Source: Acidobacteriota bacterium (GTDB taxonomy: Bacteria; Acidobacteriota; Terriglobia; Acidiferrales; UBA7541). Taken from it: a DNA stretch of 7,019 nt. The DNA is taken from contig QHYP01000181.1 of the NCBI GenBank assembly GCA_003224195.1, forward strand, positions 21,169 through 28,187, read 5' to 3'. Numbering within the stretch: position 1 is the stretch's first letter; every line of letters starts with the position of its first letter. Shown here in pieces: positions 4,706 through 7,019 of the stretch. Both the position numbers and the translations under genes were made by a program. Under the pieces are notes generated by a model. The model did not search any database. It saw only the letters and a list, made by a program, of their open reading frames with translations, and was not told the DNA's origin.

Positions 4706-5836
4706 TCAGGGCGAATCGGGCCGGCGCTTGAGTGTCGGCCGATCGTCGTCCCCGCTATCTGTGCCCGTCGTCCCGGTTTTCTGCTTGTCTTTTTGCTGCT
4801 CGGTCTTGGTGCGGAGTGTCGGCTTGCCCGGGCCGTTCTCCTGGGCCTTGCGGTTAAACATAATGCCCCGCAGCCGCGCCTTCACCTGATCGAACTCGGA
4901 AGTGGTGACGATGTACTCGTCGCGAGCCGGGAGAATCCTGGCAATCTCTTTCTGCGCGTTGGCGATGCGCTCAGAGTTGGGCGGATGGGTCGAGAAGACC
5001 TTCGGAATCGTGCCCGGCTGCCGCTTCTCATCCGCCTGGATGCGCTCGAAAAAGGTTATATAGGAGTTGGGGTCGTAACCGGCTTTGTACATGTACTGGA
5101 GGCCGAGGAAGTCTGCCTCGCGCTCCGCGTCGCGTGAAAACTTCAGGAAAGTCAGCGGTATCGCGAGATTCATGCCTTGGTAGATTCCATATCCGGCTAG
5201 GGAATAGGGGATGAAAATCATCGCTGGAATCGACGCCAACTGGATCAACTCACCCTTGGTGGCCTGCTTCGTGCCGTGCCGCGCGGTGACGTGCGAGATT
5301 TCATGGGCCATCACGCCGGCGAGCTCGGACTCTTCATTGGCGCGGAGAACCAAGCCGCTGTTCACGTAGAAAAAGCCGCCGGGAAGAGCGAAAGCATTCA
5401 CTACGTCGGAGTCAATCACCTTGATGGTGAAGGGAACACGCGCATCGGAATTGCGGACCAGGTTCTGGCCCACGCGGTTGACGTACTCGGTGACCACGGG
5501 ATCATCGATGAGCTTGGCCGAGCGCTCGACCTCCTGGGCAAGCTGCTTGCCCAGGGCAATCTCTTTTTCAAGCGAGTAGAAGTCCAGGCCCTTGCCAACG
5601 CCGCGGTTGCCGATGGCGTTCACGTCTTCCTTGGAGTTCTTCGGCTTGACTTCCGTCTGCTGCGGAACAGGCTGTTGCGCCGGCTGTTGAGCCTGCGGCT
5701 GCTGCTTTGGCTGCGAGGAGTCCTGCGGCGGCTGTTGGTCCGTAGGCTTTTGGTCCTGCGGCACAGCGAACGTAGGCGCGGCAACCAGCGCTGCCGCAAA
5801 TGTCAGGCTCAGGATGTGCTTGCGGAATTGATCCAT
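4706..5836 (-). CDS. Secreted M48 family zinc metalloprotease (BepA/LoiP-like)
   Basis: A 376-residue protein from ATG 5834-5836, chosen because GAGG (complement of 5845-5848) lies 8 bases upstream. A GTG three codons earlier would sit on the ribosome site. A signal peptide is visible (residues 1 to about 24, cut near TFA-VPQ) with no lipobox, so a soluble periplasmic enzyme is expected. Residues 25-70 are a low-complexity Gln/Pro linker. The M48 domain follows, with zinc site HEISH at 178-182, the third ligand Glu238 in EREAD (238-242), and the STHPPNSERI motif (283-292) typical of BepA/LoiP-type members. A hydrophobic stretch lies at about 204-231. Related enzymes degrade or help assemble misfolded outer-membrane proteins. 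Unlike BepA, no TPR domain follows, only a charged tail of about 45 residues. The gene is apparently a single transcription unit. Confidence 0.93.
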   Translation of the reverse strand: MDQFRKHILSLTFAAALVAAPTFAVPQDQKPTDQQPPQDSSQPKQQPQAQQPAQQPVPQQTEVKPKNSKEDVNAIGNRGVGKGLDFYSLEKEIALGKQLAQEVERSAKLIDDPVVTEYVNRVGQNLVRNSDARVPFTIKVIDSDVVNAFALPGGFFYVNSGLVLRANEESELAGVMAHEISHVTARHGTKQATKGELIQLASIPAMIFIPYSLAGYGIYQGMNLAIPLTFLKFSRDAEREADFLGLQYMYKAGYDPNSYITFFERIQADEKRQPGTIPKVFSTHPPNSERIANAQKEIARILPARDEYIVTTSEFDQVKARLRGIMFNRKAQENGPGKPTLRTKTEQQKDKQKTGTTGTDSGDDDRPTLKRRPDSP

Positions 5837-5868
5837 GGTGGCCACCTCTTTTTTACCGCTCTAACGTA

Positions 5869-5874
5869 AGTATA
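5869..5874 (-). promoter_or_regulatory. Putative -10 box of the M48 protease gene
   Basis: TATACT on the - strand (5 of 6 to consensus) would start transcription about 25 bases before ATG 5836. No -35 box is recognisable at 16 to 18 bases upstream, so an activator or another sigma factor may be involved. Confidence 0.4.
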
Positions 5875-6198
5875 CACCCAAATGTTCGGGGCCGGGCGCT
5901 CGTGGCCCACTAGGAGTTAAGATGTGCTACGGCGTAGGAAGGTTTCCTTCACAGGCTCGGACTGGGGAATCCGTTGCAGGAACCCGGGGCAACTTCTTAA
6001 CAGCCGGGTATCCGGTCGGGAGGGGGTAGCCAGCCCCTTGCTCTGCGGAAAGCCGCCCCTGCGCGGGGATATCCTCCCGCGAGTCGGATTTGTGGTACCC
6101 TCTGGCGGGCCAATCTCGTATCGTGTGATCCCTGATCTTCCACTTCCAGGTTGCGCATGATCTTCGCAGCCCTCATTCCGCGACAGGGGAGGATTCCC
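5875..6198. other. Intergenic region with a GC-rich hairpin cluster
   Basis: This is the spacer between two divergent genes, the - strand protease and the + strand binding protein. No gene is supported. Three small hairpins are packed together: GGGG(6023-6026)/CCCC(6034-6037), GCGG(6045-6048)/CCGC(6053-6056) and CCCC(6056-6059)/GGGG(6065-6068). I could not identify a convincing promoter for the binding-protein gene. Its Shine-Dalgarno sequence is GGGGAGG at 6186-6192. Confidence 0.5.
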
Positions 6199-7019
6199 AT
6201 GAGACGTCCTGCGGCAGGTGTGTTTTTTCTAGTTTTGCTCGCCGGGGCAATCGGCGTCATCTCCTGCGGTCCGCCGGCCTATCACCAGGAGACTGAGCAT
6301 TACTTTTTCATCGCCGCAAATATCAATCTGCCGTACTGGCAGGAGGCCCAGGCAGGTCTGACGGACGCCGCGGCCCAGATGCGCGTAAAGGCGGATTTCG
6401 ACGGTCCCGCTTCTTTTGCGCCGCAGGAAGAGCTCGCTGCGTTTCAAAGGGCAGTTTCCCAGAAGCCGTCGGGGATCCTGGTGTCGGCCACCAAGCCAGA
6501 CTTGTTCAAGCCGGCGATCGATGCCGCCATCACGCAAGGTATCCCCGTGATCTGCGTGGACGCGGATGTGCCGGACTCGCGGCGCGTGTTGTTCGTGGGT
6601 ACGGACAATCTTCGCGCCGGGATGGAAAGCGGCAGGCGCATGGCGGAAATCCTGCATGGGAAAGGGCAGGTCGTGGTGATTTCCATTCCAGGACAGTCCA
6701 ACCTGGATGATCGTCTCCGCGGAGTCCAAGAGGCTTTCAAGAAGTCCTTGGCAGTCAAAATCGTGCAGACGATTGACGATCGGGGCGACCCGCGGGTGGC
6801 CTATGATCAGATCTCAAACCTTCTCGGAGCGAAGGCGAAGCTCGACGGGATCATTGGTCTCGAGGCCTCGGGTGCTTCCGGTGCGGCGGACGCTCTGCAT
6901 CGGCTGAATTTCGATGGGAAAATTCCGATTGTGGCATTCGACAAGGATCCGGAGACGCTGGATTGGATCGAGCGCGGCGCCATCACGGCCACGATCGCGC
7001 AGAAGCCTTACGTGATGAG
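6199..7019 (+). CDS. Sugar ABC transporter substrate-binding lipoprotein (RbsB-like), 3' truncated
   Basis: 273 residues are visible with no stop before the right edge, and 20 to 60 more are likely missing. ATG 6199 has GGGGAGG (6186-6192) 6 bases upstream. An in-frame ATG at 6157 has no such site. The N-terminus is a lipoprotein signal (RR, hydrophobic core, lipobox VISC with Cys23), so the mature protein is lipid-anchored on the outside of the inner membrane. The rest fits the periplasmic-binding-protein fold of type I (Peripla_BP_4): strand YFFIAANI with NLPYW (43-47), GIPVICVDADVPDSRR (114-129), GTDN (134-137), the hinge-side DDRLRGVQ (170-177) and FDKDPETLDWIERGAITATI (247-266). These match ribose/xylose-type binders, though the exact sugar cannot be told. 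Permease and ATPase genes are expected to the right. Confidence 0.9.
   Translation, partial: MRRPAAGVFFLVLLAGAIGVISCGPPAYHQETEHYFFIAANINLPYWQEAQAGLTDAAAQMRVKADFDGPASFAPQEELAAFQRAVSQKPSGILVSATKPDLFKPAIDAAITQGIPVICVDADVPDSRRVLFVGTDNLRAGMESGRRMAEILHGKGQVVVISIPGQSNLDDRLRGVQEAFKKSLAVKIVQTIDDRGDPRVAYDQISNLLGAKAKLDGIIGLEASGASGAADALHRLNFDGKIPIVAFDKDPETLDWIERGAITATIAQKPYVM

Noticed and set aside
6229..6729. 166-codon frame antisense to the binding-protein gene
   Set aside because: The + strand frame has a ribosome site, a lipobox and conserved binding-protein motifs, so the antisense frame is a shadow.
1..7019. CRISPR array, toxin-antitoxin pair or defence genes
   Set aside because: No regularly spaced repeats were seen. 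The RHH protein is followed by an excisionase-like protein and an integrase rather than a toxin.

Overview
This window looks like chromosome from an Acidobacteriota-type bacterium (inference). The basis is a tandem pair of DUF507 genes, a secreted Q/P-rich M48 metalloprotease and an RHH / HTH / tyrosine-recombinase cassette. All three are arrangements I associate with that phylum from general knowledge, and no database was consulted. Base composition is moderately GC-rich, and the stretch left of about 1.2 kb looks more AT-rich than the rest.

Left part (1-1798): the 3' end of a membrane-protein gene enters from the left edge on the + strand. It overlaps tail-to-tail with a small MerR-like DNA-binding gene on the - strand. 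About 1.35 kb without a convincing gene follows. That stretch holds a degenerate direct repeat, small hairpins and two copies of a REPIN/MITE-like palindrome (perfect 19-bp and 18-bp arms that share a 15-bp core).

Integration module (1755-3786): a ribbon-helix-helix protein, an excisionase-like HTH protein and an intact tyrosine recombinase form a tight + strand operon. The recombinase ends 66 bp before the 3' end of tRNA-Asp. An 8-bp inverted repeat precedes the operon, and two 11-bp direct repeats lie between the recombinase and the tRNA. This looks like the integration end of a tRNA-targeted element that extends leftwards. I could not find the other attachment site.

Core part (3710-7019): tRNA-Val and tRNA-Asp are transcribed leftwards from a good promoter, divergently from two paralogous DUF507 genes. 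The DUF507 genes converge on a secreted M48 protease gene, with a strong terminator between them. A lipoprotein sugar-binding protein of an ABC transporter, on the + strand, runs off the right edge.

Nothing here is a clearly new system. The most interesting parts are the compact recombinase cassette with its flanking repeats and the paired palindromic elements.
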